DNA of 64,000 nt from Vibrio hannami (GTDB lineage Bacteria; Pseudomonadota; Gammaproteobacteria; Enterobacterales; Vibrionaceae): NCBI RefSeq assembly GCF_029589055.1, contig NZ_JARQZP010000006.1, positions 496,001-560,000 of the forward strand, written 5' to 3'. Every line of letters starts with the position of its first letter. The stretch's first letter is position 1. This document shows positions 27,172-39,570 of the stretch, in pieces. The notes under the pieces were generated by a model. It was not told the DNA's origin, ran no database searches, and saw only the letters and a list, made by a program, of their open reading frames with translations. A program made the position numbers and the translations under genes.

Positions 27172-27786
27172 ATGTCTTTAACTGTTTGGCTTTCACTTTT
27201 TACTATTTGTCTTTTGGGAGCGATGTCGCCAGGACCAAGCCTGGCTATAGTTGCGAAACATAGTCTGGCTGGTGGACGCATAAATGGAATTGCAACGGCT
27301 TGGGCTCATGCTACAGGGATCGCAATATATGCATTAATAACGTTAATTGGTTTAGCCGCGATACTGCAACAATCGCCACTACTCTTTAAAGGCATAAGCA
27401 TCGTAGGGGCACTGTATCTTGCTTATCTTGGTATGAATGCGTTGAGGTCTAAAGGGGGGATAGCGGCTAAGCTAGAATCAGGCGAGAAAGTCAGTGTTTT
27501 CCAATCTGCTAAAGAAGGCTTTTTGATCTCGCTAACTAGCCCTAAGATCATGATGTTTTTTACTGCTTTATTTAGTCAATTTATTACAGTTGGAAATGAA
27601 GTAGGATCAAAAGCGATTATTGTTGCAACGCCATATGTCATAGATGGCTTATGGTACACATTGATTACGATTATGCTCTCGTCTCCGATCTTTATCGAAA
27701 GACTTCGCTCCAAAGCCAAGATAATTGATCAACTATCTGGTGTAGTGCTTATTGCATTAGCATTAAGGGTTATCTGGACGCTATAG
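27172..27786 (+). CDS. LysE/RhtB-family amino-acid exporter
   Basis: The 204-residue inner-membrane protein of the LysE superfamily has about six helices and the conserved N-terminal block GAMSPGPSLAIVAKHSLAGGR (residues about 16-36), including the PGP motif. The ISLTSPKIMMFFTALFSQF segment is also typical. RhtB relatives export homoserine, threonine or leucine-type compounds; the substrate here cannot be told from sequence. AGGAGG lies 6 bp before the ATG. It follows a LysR regulator and ends in a terminator shared with the convergent DUF4832 gene. Confidence 0.88.
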   Translation: MSLTVWLSLFTICLLGAMSPGPSLAIVAKHSLAGGRINGIATAWAHATGIAIYALITLIGLAAILQQSPLLFKGISIVGALYLAYLGMNALRSKGGIAAKLESGEKVSVFQSAKEGFLISLTSPKIMMFFTALFSQFITVGNEVGSKAIIVATPYVIDGLWYTLITIMLSSPIFIERLRSKAKIIDQLSGVVLIALALRVIWTL

Positions 27787-27806
27787 GTTTAAGGTGTATA
27801 AATTTA

Positions 27807-27829
27807 AGGTGCTGACAACGTCAGCACCT
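27807..27829 (+). terminator. bidirectional terminator between the LysE gene and the DUF4832 gene
   Basis: A perfect stem AGGTGCTGAC / GTCAGCACCT with a 3-nt loop lies between convergent genes. Confidence 0.75.
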
Positions 27830-27835
27830 CTAGCT

Positions 27836-29347
27836 TTAATGGTATATGTAAATTGTTTTGGCCTTATACCATCTATCAGGGCTTTCATATCGATTACGCA
27901 ATTGTATTTTAGCGTCATGAGTCCCTGGTTTTACTAAGCCTACATCTAGCGAATATGTACCATAATCAATATCTGCTGGAATATAAATCCAGTCAGTTTC
28001 ATGGAATATTTCAGGATAGGTATTTAATGTTTCTGCTGGCATCCACTTTGTAATGTCACTATCTGTAGCAAATGTGGCAACAATGTTGTTAGAGCTATCT
28101 CTCAATCGATACATTATTGGGTAGTTTAAGTATGAAGGTGCAACTCCAGTATTTACCCATTGACTCTTTACCTTATACGTTTGCCCTCTATTCATATTGC
28201 TTTCAGTGTCTATACCAAGCAGCTCAAACTGATAACCTAGTTTGCTGAGTACATCCTGTACCAGCGAATAATATTCATCTGGTATTGAACTAGACTTAGC
28301 ATTGATTAAAGAAGCGTGGTGTTCCAGTGCCCATTCGAAACTTTTTACCACTTGGTCATAAGTAAGCCTGCTTTGCCACTCCTTCAGGCTGCCCCAACAT
28401 ATCTCAAAATCTACCGGAGCTGTTTTCCATCGTTGATCGAATTCAGGATCCGGATATTGATTGTAAATGGGACCAAAGCTTTTTGCGTGTTCTATAGATT
28501 CCGGATATCCGTTTTTCATATGGCTCCAGCCACCATATCCCCAGTCACCCAAGCAATCGGCTCGCCAACCCATACCTATAGAGGTTGCGTAGCTCAACAT
28601 ATCTTCGTGTATAGAACCGATAAGCATTGTTTTTTGTTTGTTTGGGAAGGCATTGTTTACCATATCAACGTATGGTTTTAGGTCATCATTGGTTAGACCA
28701 ATACTTTCTGAACCAAGATTAGGATTACCTAACTCCCAACCAGATAGGTGCCACTCACCCCATGAGCCAACCATACCAACATCCACTCGTAAGAGTTCTT
28801 CTTTGTTTCCGAACCTTTCGCCCATCTCAATCAAGAAGTTTTCAGCAAGCCGTCTAAATTCAGGGGTTTTATACATACTTTTGACAGTTGATTTGCTTAT
28901 AGGACAACTTTGTGCTGAATCATAACTATTGTTAAATTCAATCCTGTTTTTAACCCAGCAAGGTATGCCTGAATGGTAATGATAAGAGTCGGCGAGTGTC
29001 ATAAAGCGTAAAACGACTTTCTTATCTAATTTTTTAGCCTGCTGAAAAACCTCTTCTATCTTTCCTGTATGGAACTCTCCTTCGTTAGGCTCTATTTGGT
29101 CCCAATAAAATCGAAAGTAGATAACGCTGGTTTCTGGATAAGATGGCACAGAGTAATAGGGATCGTTTTTAATGTTATATGAGTGGAAGTCAGTGAAGCC
29201 AATATCTGGATTGATAATGGCTCTTCCGTTACTCCAGTTAGTGTGTTTTAAGACATTACTACCGAGGTCATTTGCACTAGCAACAGACTGGTAAACTATT
29301 AGGGTGATGAGTAAGAGGCTGCGTAAGTAAGTTATTCGAGTAAGCAA
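27836..29347 (-). CDS. secreted DUF4832-type protein with a glycosidase-like N-terminal domain
   Basis: The 503-residue protein has a signal peptide (about 1-25, MLTRITYLRSLLLITLIVYQ...ASA). The N-terminal part (about 35-370) looks like a TIM-barrel glycosidase-type domain: INPDIGFTDFHSY, then YFRFYWDQIEPNEGEF, a pattern seen in DUF4874/GH42-like proteins, and VGMVGSWGEWHLSGW. The C-terminal part (about 385-503) is a beta-sandwich of DUF4832 type (VKSQWVNTGVAPSYLNYPI). Such proteins occur near surface polysaccharide genes in other bacteria, but none is near here. The enzyme class and substrate are not established, and I name no function. Confidence 0.72.
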   Translation of the reverse strand: MLTRITYLRSLLLITLIVYQSVASANDLGSNVLKHTNWSNGRAIINPDIGFTDFHSYNIKNDPYYSVPSYPETSVIYFRFYWDQIEPNEGEFHTGKIEEVFQQAKKLDKKVVLRFMTLADSYHYHSGIPCWVKNRIEFNNSYDSAQSCPISKSTVKSMYKTPEFRRLAENFLIEMGERFGNKEELLRVDVGMVGSWGEWHLSGWELGNPNLGSESIGLTNDDLKPYVDMVNNAFPNKQKTMLIGSIHEDMLSYATSIGMGWRADCLGDWGYGGWSHMKNGYPESIEHAKSFGPIYNQYPDPEFDQRWKTAPVDFEICWGSLKEWQSRLTYDQVVKSFEWALEHHASLINAKSSSIPDEYYSLVQDVLSKLGYQFELLGIDTESNMNRGQTYKVKSQWVNTGVAPSYLNYPIMYRLRDSSNNIVATFATDSDITKWMPAETLNTYPEIFHETDWIYIPADIDYGTYSLDVGLVKPGTHDAKIQLRNRYESPDRWYKAKTIYIYH

Positions 29348-29660
29348 AGCATTAGCTTCCCTGTAAAAGGTAGTGAGTATAGTTGCATAAAGGTGCGTGT
29401 CTCAATAAAACAGCCAAGTGCTTTCAAAACAATTACATATAATACAAAGGCATAAAATAATCGCTTAAAATACAGTCAAGTTAAAACGGTTTGCTTTTTT
29501 TATGCAATACTTTCATAAGTTACGGTCAGGTTCTTTTCGCTTCATAACTATTACTTTATAATTTAAAGTTATGATTATTGTTTATGAATGTATTGGCTGC
29601 CTGGATTACACCCCCAGAATCTAGCCTTTGTTCAACCATAGAGCATTTTTTAAGGAAAAA

Positions 29661-30920
29661 GTGGCTAGTATCAAGATTACTGTAGACAGAATTAGACCGG
29701 GGCTGCACGTTCGTCTACCAGTAAAATGGAATGAGCACCCGTTTCTGTTTAATAGCTTTAAACTGAAATCACAAGAGCAGATCAACTTGATCAGGCACCT
29801 TGGGATTCAGCATGTCTTTATTGACCCTAATCAGAGTGATACTACTCCTCTTCCTGTTGAAGAATCTGTTGGTGTTAAAGAAAGCAAAGAACAAGCTGAC
29901 GCAATAAACAGAGAAGCAAAAAAAATGTGGGATGAAAAACAGTCTCGCATCGACAAGCTTAACAATTATAGAAGAAGAGTTATTGCGTGTGAAAAGGAGT
30001 TTGAACGTTCCCTTTCTCAATTACGTTCAGTGATGAGCAAAATTCGAAATCGACCAGAATCGGCTGTAGAAGAAGCGACAGTAATGGTTGATGATATCGT
30101 CGAAAAACTGCTTTCAGACGATAACGTTACTCTTCATTTAATGAATGGAAAAAGTGAATTCGAAGATATCTACTTTCATTCACTCAATGTGTCCATTTTG
30201 GCCATGATGATAGCTAAGAGTAAAAAGCTATCGAGTAAGGCTATCAAGGAAGTCGCGTTTGGTGCGCTGTTCCATGATATCGGTAAAATCAAAATACCAA
30301 CGGCGATTCTGCGTAAAACGACTCCTTTATCAGGTCCAGAAAGTAATTATCTAAAGTTACATACTAAATATGGCCAGGATATGGCAGAAGCCATAGATGG
30401 CTTTCCAGATAGTGCTAAGAATATAATTTCACAGCATCATGAGTTTATAGATGGTTCTGGTTATCCCGATGGGAAAAAAGGGGATGACATTGACGAACTG
30501 GCTCAGATCGTTGCTGTTGCGAATGCCTATGATAACTTGTGCCATACCAATATCATCGCAGAACAAAAAGTACCTTATACGGCCTTATCTCATCTGTATA
30601 AGAACTGCCAACGCCAATACAATGCAGAAAATCTCAATATCTTGATCAAGTTCATGGGGGTTTATCCTCCAGGGACGGTTGTTCATCTGTCTAATAAGAT
30701 GGTTGGCTTAGTTATTTCGGTTAACTCCAGCAATATTCTTTGTCCTAACGTTCTTTTATATGATCCTAACGTACCTCGCACACAGGCTCCTATTGTTGAT
30801 CTGGCGGATAAGGATATAAAGATAGAAGGTGCAGTGTTACCAGCAAAACTTCCAGATGCTGTTAGAGAATACTTAAATCCAAGATCTCGTATCTCTTATT
30901 TCTTTGATAGCGATGATTAA
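29661..30920 (+). CDS. HD-GYP cyclic di-GMP phosphodiesterase
   Basis: The 419-residue product of GTG 29661 starts VASIKITVDRIRPGLHVRLP, the usual start for DUF3391-HD-GYP proteins, with AAGGA 5 bp upstream. A longer frame from TTG 29628 has no ribosome binding site. The N-terminal DUF3391 domain (about 1-60) is followed by a coiled stretch (about 75-130) and an HD-GYP domain (about 150-330). The metal-binding HDIGK (205-209) and the signature HHEFIDGSGYP (259-269) are intact, so it should hydrolyse c-di-GMP. It is monocistronic. The 313-bp upstream gap is AT-rich with a TATAAT at 29557-29562 that may be the -10. Confidence 0.93.
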   Translation: MASIKITVDRIRPGLHVRLPVKWNEHPFLFNSFKLKSQEQINLIRHLGIQHVFIDPNQSDTTPLPVEESVGVKESKEQADAINREAKKMWDEKQSRIDKLNNYRRRVIACEKEFERSLSQLRSVMSKIRNRPESAVEEATVMVDDIVEKLLSDDNVTLHLMNGKSEFEDIYFHSLNVSILAMMIAKSKKLSSKAIKEVAFGALFHDIGKIKIPTAILRKTTPLSGPESNYLKLHTKYGQDMAEAIDGFPDSAKNIISQHHEFIDGSGYPDGKKGDDIDELAQIVAVANAYDNLCHTNIIAEQKVPYTALSHLYKNCQRQYNAENLNILIKFMGVYPPGTVVHLSNKMVGLVISVNSSNILCPNVLLYDPNVPRTQAPIVDLADKDIKIEGAVLPAKLPDAVREYLNPRSRISYFFDSDD

Positions 30921-31030
30921 TCAAAATCAATAGTTATCCACAATACTTTGTGGGTAACTTGTTCCTTTTTAGTGTCTAAGTCTGTATATGATAAAAAGGC
31001 GAAAAAAGTGCACTTTTTTCAATAAAAGTA

Positions 31031-31058
31031 TTGCCAAAGAAAATCTGCTCCCTATAAT
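31031..31058 (+). promoter_or_regulatory. rRNA operon promoter P1
   Basis: TTGCCA and a perfect TATAAT are spaced 16 bp and followed by a GC-rich discriminator (GCGCTCC). An AT-rich upstream stretch (ACTTTTTTCAATAAAAG) may act as an UP element. Confidence 0.8.
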
Positions 31059-31145
31059 GCGCTCCTCGTTGGCACGGGGAACTTCTTAAAAGAAACTTCT
31101 ACTACCAACAAGCGGAATAGAGAAATAAATAACTTAAAAAAGTGT

Positions 31146-31173
31146 TTGACACGCTAAGTTATCTCGCTAAAAT
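31146..31173 (+). promoter_or_regulatory. rRNA operon promoter P2
   Basis: TTGACA and TAAAAT are spaced 16 bp, followed by a GC-rich discriminator (AGCCGCCC), about 300 bp before 16S. Confidence 0.8.
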
Positions 31174-31230
31174 AGCCGCCCACTTCAACGGAAAAGCTGA
31201 AAGGCTTAAAACTGAAAGTTTTAGTTGAAG

Positions 31231-31243
31231 TTGCTCTTTAACA
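31231..31243 (+). promoter_or_regulatory. boxA antitermination site, 16S leader
   Basis: The motif TGCTCTTTAACAA matches the rRNA boxA element that recruits Nus factors. A second copy precedes the 23S gene. Confidence 0.8.
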
Positions 31244-31477
31244 ATTTAAACCTATCAATCTGTGTGGGCACTCGTTGATGATAATCAAAAGCGAAACTTC
31301 GGTTTCAACTTGATTTCAATGATACAGAGTGACCAATTCAAATTGGGAATCAGCCTTGAGCTGTTTTGTTTTACTTTTTTAAAAGTGAAAACCAATAAGA
31401 GCACAGTCAATTCAAACATTACTTAGCTATTTATTAGCAAAAGAATGTTCAGTATTCATTGAGTCGAACAAAATCTT

Positions 31478-33029
<1,552 letters not shown>

Positions 33030-33153
33030 ACGATAAGATTGTTGTTGATTAGTGTCCACACAGATTGATTAGGTTTAATGTAATAGAGTATCTTAGGAGC
33101 TTATATCGAAATCTCCTATCTAGATTGCTCTCTTAGAGCAGTTACCTATAGTG

Positions 33154-33229
33154 GTGGCTATAGCTCAGCTAGGAGAGCGCTTCGCTGGCAGCGAAGAGGT
33201 CATCGGTTCGATCCCTTAGGCTACCACCA
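33154..33229 (+). tRNA. spacer tRNA-Ala (anticodon GGC), 3' half degenerate
   Basis: The D arm (GCTC...GAGC) and anticodon arm (CTTCG / CGAAG around CTGGCAG) are perfect and give anticodon GGC. The T stem has three mismatches (ATCGG against CCTTA), and the acceptor stem does not pair well in any register. It is either a decayed copy or, more likely, a mixed consensus of several rRNA-operon spacers in the assembly. Confidence 0.65.
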
Positions 33230-33304
33230 TTATGTTCTATGAAATAAAACAAACATCATCAAAGGTTTCTCTAACGAGAAGTTTTCATGATGTTTTGTAC
33301 ATCT

Positions 33305-33317
33305 AGCTCTTTAACAA
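33305..33317 (+). promoter_or_regulatory. boxA antitermination site, 23S leader
   Basis: The AGCTCTTTAACAA motif precedes the 23S gene and is a repeat of the 16S-leader boxA. Confidence 0.75.
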
Positions 33318-33580
33318 TTTGGAAAGCTGACGAATAACAACAATCCCCATATCAATTGATATGCGTTGTTATTCAATTAAAAGTTCTCAAATCCTATGTC
33401 TTTTAAAGATGTAGGTACCAACACACATTCAAGTGTTCTTGGGAATCTTACATTTTATGTAAGTATTCATATTTGAGTCCGGCAAAATCGTGTCTGCATC
33501 ATGTTTAAATAATTGCAGACAACTTTGGTTGTTTGATTAAACAATCTTAAAGGTTTCTTCGAAACTCTTTGGGGTTGTAT

Positions 33581-36471
<2,891 letters not shown>

Positions 36472-36566
36472 ACAACACCCAAAGGGTTTTGTGGGCTCAG
36501 AGCCAAGAATATTGAATGTGTAACTACAGAACTAGAATTAACATCAGTTTTCCGAATTAAAGAATT

Positions 36567-36686
36567 TGCTTGGCGACCATAGCGTTGTGGACCCACCTGA
36601 TTCCATGCCGAACTCAGAAGTGAAACGCAATAGCGCCGATGGTAGTGTGGGGCTTCCCCATGTGAGAGTAGGACATCGCCAGGCTT
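36567..36686 (+). rRNA. rrf: 5S ribosomal RNA
   Basis: About 120 nt, beginning TGCTTGGCGACCATAGCG and ending CGCCAGGCTT. The ends pair as expected. Confidence 0.97.
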
Positions 36687-36717
36687 TAAATTTAGACTCT
36701 TATAGTCTAACCAGTGC

Positions 36718-36794
36718 GGAGCGGTAGTTCAGTTGGTTAGAATACCGGCCTGTCACGCCGGGGGTCGCGGGTTCGAGTCCCGTCCGCTCCGCCA
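36718..36794 (+). tRNA. tRNA-Asp (anticodon GTC)
   Basis: The acceptor arms GGAGCGG / CCGCTCC, anticodon loop CTGTCAC (GTC) and encoded CCA are visible. The gene is 77 nt. It lies at the distal end of the rRNA operon, a common position. Confidence 0.96.
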
Positions 36795-36802
36795 CTTATT
36801 TC

Positions 36803-36830
36803 AACCCGATGCGAAAGCGTCGGGTTTTTT
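36803..36830 (+). terminator. rRNA operon terminator
   Basis: The stem AACCCGATGC / GCGTCGGGTT with a GAAA tetraloop is followed by T6. Confidence 0.9.
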
Positions 36831-36859
36831 AATGTCTGAAATTTACGCCCTTCGGTCGT

Positions 36860-36977
36860 ACGAGTCCCGCAGGAAGGCCAGCCCGATGACCGCAATCCCG
36901 AACTAGGCGTTCCCACCGTTCCGCCACTTCTTCTAAAGCCTTAACTAGGTGTCCCCGACGTAAGACAAGGCTTTTTT
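36860..36977 (+). other. tRNA-Asp 3'-end remnants with a second terminator
   Basis: After the operon terminator the sequence holds CGAGTCCCG (36861-36869) and GTTCCGCCACTTCTT (36918-36932), matching pieces of the tRNA-Asp 3' end and its flank. A hairpin AAAGCCTT / AAGGCTTTTTT (36935-36977) follows. It looks like a decayed duplicate of the operon end. Confidence 0.35.
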
Positions 36978-37004
36978 GCGTCTGGTGCTCCCTGAATCTG
37001 AGGG

Positions 37005-37493
37005 CTACCTCGGCAATATCACGCTATCAATCACGTGAATCACTCCGTTACTTGCTAAAACATCTGTAGCGACAACGTTGGCATTGTCTATCATCACGCT
37101 GTTGCCTGATGTCGAAACCATGATGTTCTGACCTTGAACGGTAGCTGCACTGTTGATTCCAACTACATCTGAAGCCATTACCTTCCCAGGAACAACATGA
37201 TAGGTAAGAACTGCAATTAGTTGCTCTTTATTCTCGGGTAGAAGAAGACTGTCCACAGTTCCCTCTGGTAGTTTTGCAAATGCTTCATCTGTAGGTGCAA
37301 ATACCGTGAATGGGCCATCTCCTTTAAGAGTGTCAACAAGTCCGGCTGCTTGTACCGCTGCAACCAGTGTATTAAAGGAGCCACTTTCTACGGCAGTATC
37401 GACAATATCTTTTTTCATCGCGTAACTACCTCCGGCAAATGATGACAGGCTAATAGCGAAGGTGAAAATTGCGGTAATAAGTTTCTTAAACAT
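37005..37493 (-). CDS. secreted fasciclin-domain (FAS1) protein
   Basis: The 162-residue protein from ATG 37493 (ribosome binding site AAGGA) has a signal peptide (about 1-25, [20 protein letters not shown]). One complete FAS1 domain follows (about 30-160) with the H1 motif [17 protein letters not shown] (about 60-76), [10 protein letters not shown], and the end motif [16 protein letters not shown]1 domains mediate adhesion; bacterial one-domain secreted forms are of unclear role. The longer TTG start at 37499 was rejected. It is monocistronic, on the opposite strand downstream of the rRNA operon. Confidence 0.9.
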   Translation of the reverse strand: MFKKLITAIFTFAISLSSFAGGSYAMKKDIVDTAVESGSFNTLVAAVQAAGLVDTLKGDGPFTVFAPTDEAFAKLPEGTVDSLLLPENKEQLIAVLTYHVVPGKVMASDVVGINSAATVQGQNIMVSTSGNSVMIDNANVVATDVLASNGVIHVIDSVILPR

Positions 37494-37663
37494 GATCAAT
37501 TCCTTTTCTAATGATGTTCACCTGATTGGATGAAATTCTTAAGGTGATACGAGGTTCTTAAGAAAAGGGATCAAGATTATTTTTGAGAAGGACGGTGGTT
37601 GAGAAAAGTTATTTGGGTAGGATAGAAGCCCTGAGCTTTTTCTCAGGGCTTTATAAAGTCGAA

Positions 37664-38020
37664 TTAAGGGCGATACTCGGCCCATGTCTTAAGCGTTTCA
37701 GAAACCGCTACAGCAGCAATTTCAGGCCAGCGATCTTTGCACCAGTCATAAAGGTGTTTAGCTATTCTTTCTGCCGTGGTGTTATCTTCGCCCAGAACCT
37801 CGTTCAGGTGCCTGTGATCTAAGGTGCCATCGATATACTCTTTTAAGTCAGAAAGCTCTCTGTAGTCTCTTACGAAGCCTGTTTGGTTTAAGGTTTCTGA
37901 AGCCAGCTCGACGATAACTTCATAGTTATGTCCGTGAAGGCGAGTGCATGGATGATCTTCAGGCAAACCCATTAATTGATGAGAAGCTGAGAACTGGAAA
38001 GATTTACGGATTCTGTACAT
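37664..38020 (-). CDS. queD: 6-carboxy-tetrahydropterin synthase QueD
   Basis: QueD converts 7,8-dihydroneopterin triphosphate to 6-carboxy-tetrahydropterin in the pathway to queuosine, a tRNA wobble-base modification. The 118-residue protein is of normal length (E. coli 121). It shows the zinc and catalytic motifs SASHQLMGLPEDHPCTRLHGHNYEV (about 11-35, with zinc-ligand histidines) and LDHRHLNEVL (about 70-79). AAGGA precedes the ATG. Its 5' leader on the minus strand contains a small hairpin (TCTTCAG / CTGAAGA, 38064-38082), but I did not recognise a preQ1 riboswitch. The tRNAs it would help modify (Asn and Asp) are encoded close by, probably by chance. Confidence 0.95.
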   Translation of the reverse strand: MYRIRKSFQFSASHQLMGLPEDHPCTRLHGHNYEVIVELASETLNQTGFVRDYRELSDLKEYIDGTLDHRHLNEVLGEDNTTAERIAKHLYDWCKDRWPEIAAVAVSETLKTWAEYRP

Positions 38021-38203
38021 AGTGCATTGTCCTTCAGATGTTCATATACAATGCAGCACTACATCTTCAGCATCACTGAAGACGGTGTTTTTTACCTGGT
38101 GCTACGACAGGGCACAAAGAGTTTGTGCAGCGCGAAGTCTATCATTTATTCGCGTTTAAAACGAAAAAAGCTGCAGCAAATGCTACAGCTTTTTTCTTAA
38201 TGA

Positions 38204-38279
38204 TGGCTCCCCCTGCGGGACTCGAACCTGCGACATACGGATTAACAGTCCGCCGTTCTACCAACTGAACTAAGGGGGA
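38204..38279 (-). tRNA. tRNA-Asn (anticodon GTT), copy 1
   Basis: On the minus strand the acceptor arms TCCCCCT / AGGGGGA, anticodon loop CTGTTAA (GTT) and encoded CCA are visible; 76 nt. It is the promoter-distal gene of the tRNA array. Confidence 0.95.
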
Positions 38280-38308
38280 ACAAATTTTTATCTCTTACGA
38301 GAAATAAA

Positions 38309-38384
<76 letters not shown>

Positions 38385-38395
38385 ACACTAAATAG

Positions 38396-38471
38396 TGGCT
38401 CCCCCTGCGGGACTCGAACCTGCGACATACGGATTAACAGTCCGCCGTTCTACCAACTGAACTAAGGGGGA
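38396..38471 (-). tRNA. tRNA-Asn (anticodon GTT), copy 2
   Basis: It appears identical to copy 1 (acceptor TCCCCCT / AGGGGGA, anticodon GTT, encoded CCA); 76 nt. Confidence 0.95.
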
Positions 38472-38500
38472 ATAAATTTTTGTCTCTTACGAGAAATAAG

Positions 38501-38576
<76 letters not shown>

Positions 38577-38629
38577 GCACTATATTCAATTATTTGATAT
38601 TTCGACTATTGAAGCACCAAATACAAAAA

Positions 38630-38705
38630 TGGTGCCCGGAGGCGGAATCGAACCACCGACACGAGGATTTTCAATCCTCTGCTCTACCGACTGAGCTATC
38701 CGGGC
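38630..38705 (-). tRNA. tRNA-Phe (anticodon GAA), copy 1
   Basis: On the minus strand the acceptor GCCCGGA / TCCGGGC, anticodon loop TTGAAAA (GAA) and encoded CCA are visible; 76 nt. It is the first gene after the promoter at 38715-38743. Confidence 0.95.
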
Positions 38706-38714
38706 GCGGTGTGT

Positions 38715-38743
38715 ATTAAACGGTTTTTCGGCTTTCAGGTCAA
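38715..38743 (-). promoter_or_regulatory. promoter of the proximal tRNA unit (Phe-Thr-Asn-Thr-Asn)
   Basis: On the minus strand TTGACC (38743-38738) and TTTAAT (38720-38715) are spaced 17 bp. They lie 9 bp before tRNA-Phe and are followed by a GC-rich discriminator. The layout is nearly identical to the promoter at 39477-39505. Confidence 0.75.
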
Positions 38744-39038
38744 TAGAAAAATAGAAAAAAATGCCTGTTTGATGATTTTCTATACTTAATGGGTGATTTA
38801 TGACAGTTAATTATACTTGGAGTAGTGATTTCAATGTTTGGAGACAAAGTGAATTTTAGTTATGGGAGTGTTAATACGTGTGTTGGAGGCTTGGAAATAC
38901 TGGAAAAGGGGGTAGTTGGTTACTATTTAGTTTGACTTGTTTTAACAGAAATCGATTGCAGTCAAATTGAAAAGGATACGATTGGGCAGTCTCCTATCAG
39001 TTGCATTGATTTCGGAGAAATCAGTCGCATTGAAACCA
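38744..39038. other. spacer between the two tRNA units
   Basis: No gene was found. It holds the upstream region of the proximal promoter and a CGATTGCAGTCAAAT motif (38953-38967) also found upstream of tkt. A 33-codon frame at 38834-38935 lacks a convincing ribosome binding site. Confidence 0.4.
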
Positions 39039-39067
39039 AAAAAGCCAGGTCTTGCGACCTGGCTTTT
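39039..39067 (-). terminator. terminator of the distal tRNA unit
   Basis: The perfect stem AAAAGCCAGGTC / GACCTGGCTTTT with a TTGC loop yields a T-run on the minus strand. Confidence 0.88.
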
Positions 39068-39074
39068 GGAAAAG

Positions 39075-39150
39075 TGGCTCCCCCTGCGGGACTCGAACCT
39101 GCGACATACGGATTAACAGTCCGCCGTTCTACCAACTGAACTAAGGGGGA
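39075..39150 (-). tRNA. tRNA-Asn (anticodon GTT), copy 3
   Basis: It has the same sequence features as copies 1 and 2 and is the last gene of the distal unit, followed by a terminator; 76 nt. Confidence 0.95.
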
Positions 39151-39178
39151 ACAAATTTTTATCTCTTTCGAGAAATAA

Positions 39179-39254
39179 TGGTGCCTCGAGGCGGAATCGA
39201 ACCACCGACACGAGGATTTTCAATCCTCTGCTCTACCGACTGAGCTATCGAGGC
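39179..39254 (-). tRNA. tRNA-Phe (anticodon GAA), variant acceptor
   Basis: The body and anticodon are as in the other tRNA-Phe genes, but the acceptor is GCCTCGA / TCGAGGC. Pairs 4-69 and 5-68 are both changed with pairing kept, so the copy should be functional; 76 nt. Confidence 0.94.
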
Positions 39255-39261
39255 AAAAGAA

Positions 39262-39337
<76 letters not shown>

Positions 39338-39389
39338 ACACTTTATTCTTTTACTACTGTTCGTGACTAGCACCAACAATAAGAAATTG

Positions 39390-39465
39390 TGGTGCCCGGA
39401 GGCGGAATCGAACCACCGACACGAGGATTTTCAATCCTCTGCTCTACCGACTGAGCTATCCGGGC
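39390..39465 (-). tRNA. tRNA-Phe (anticodon GAA), copy 2
   Basis: It appears identical to the Phe copy at 38630-38705 and is the first gene of the distal unit; 76 nt. Confidence 0.95.
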
Positions 39466-39476
39466 GACGGAGCGCT

Positions 39477-39505
39477 ATTAAACGGATTTTCGGGCGCTAC
39501 GTCAA
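39477..39505 (-). promoter_or_regulatory. promoter of the distal tRNA unit (Phe-Thr-Phe-Asn)
   Basis: On the minus strand TTGACG (39505-39500) and TTTAAT (39482-39477) are spaced 17 bp. The GC-rich discriminator AGCGCTCCGTC is the kind typical of stringently controlled stable-RNA promoters. Confidence 0.8.
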
Positions 39506-39570
39506 CTTGTTTTTGAAAAAAATAGTAAATTTGTGACTGTTTGATGTGAATTTAACCACTTTGCTCAAAT

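Noticed and set aside
38021..38160. Possible preQ1 riboswitch upstream of queD
   Set aside because: A hairpin is present, but I could not align the preQ1-I core; no support.
38834..38935. 33-codon frame on the plus strand between tRNA units
   Set aside because: GGAG is about 12 bp from the ATG, composition is unremarkable, and the region is better explained as promoter spacer.
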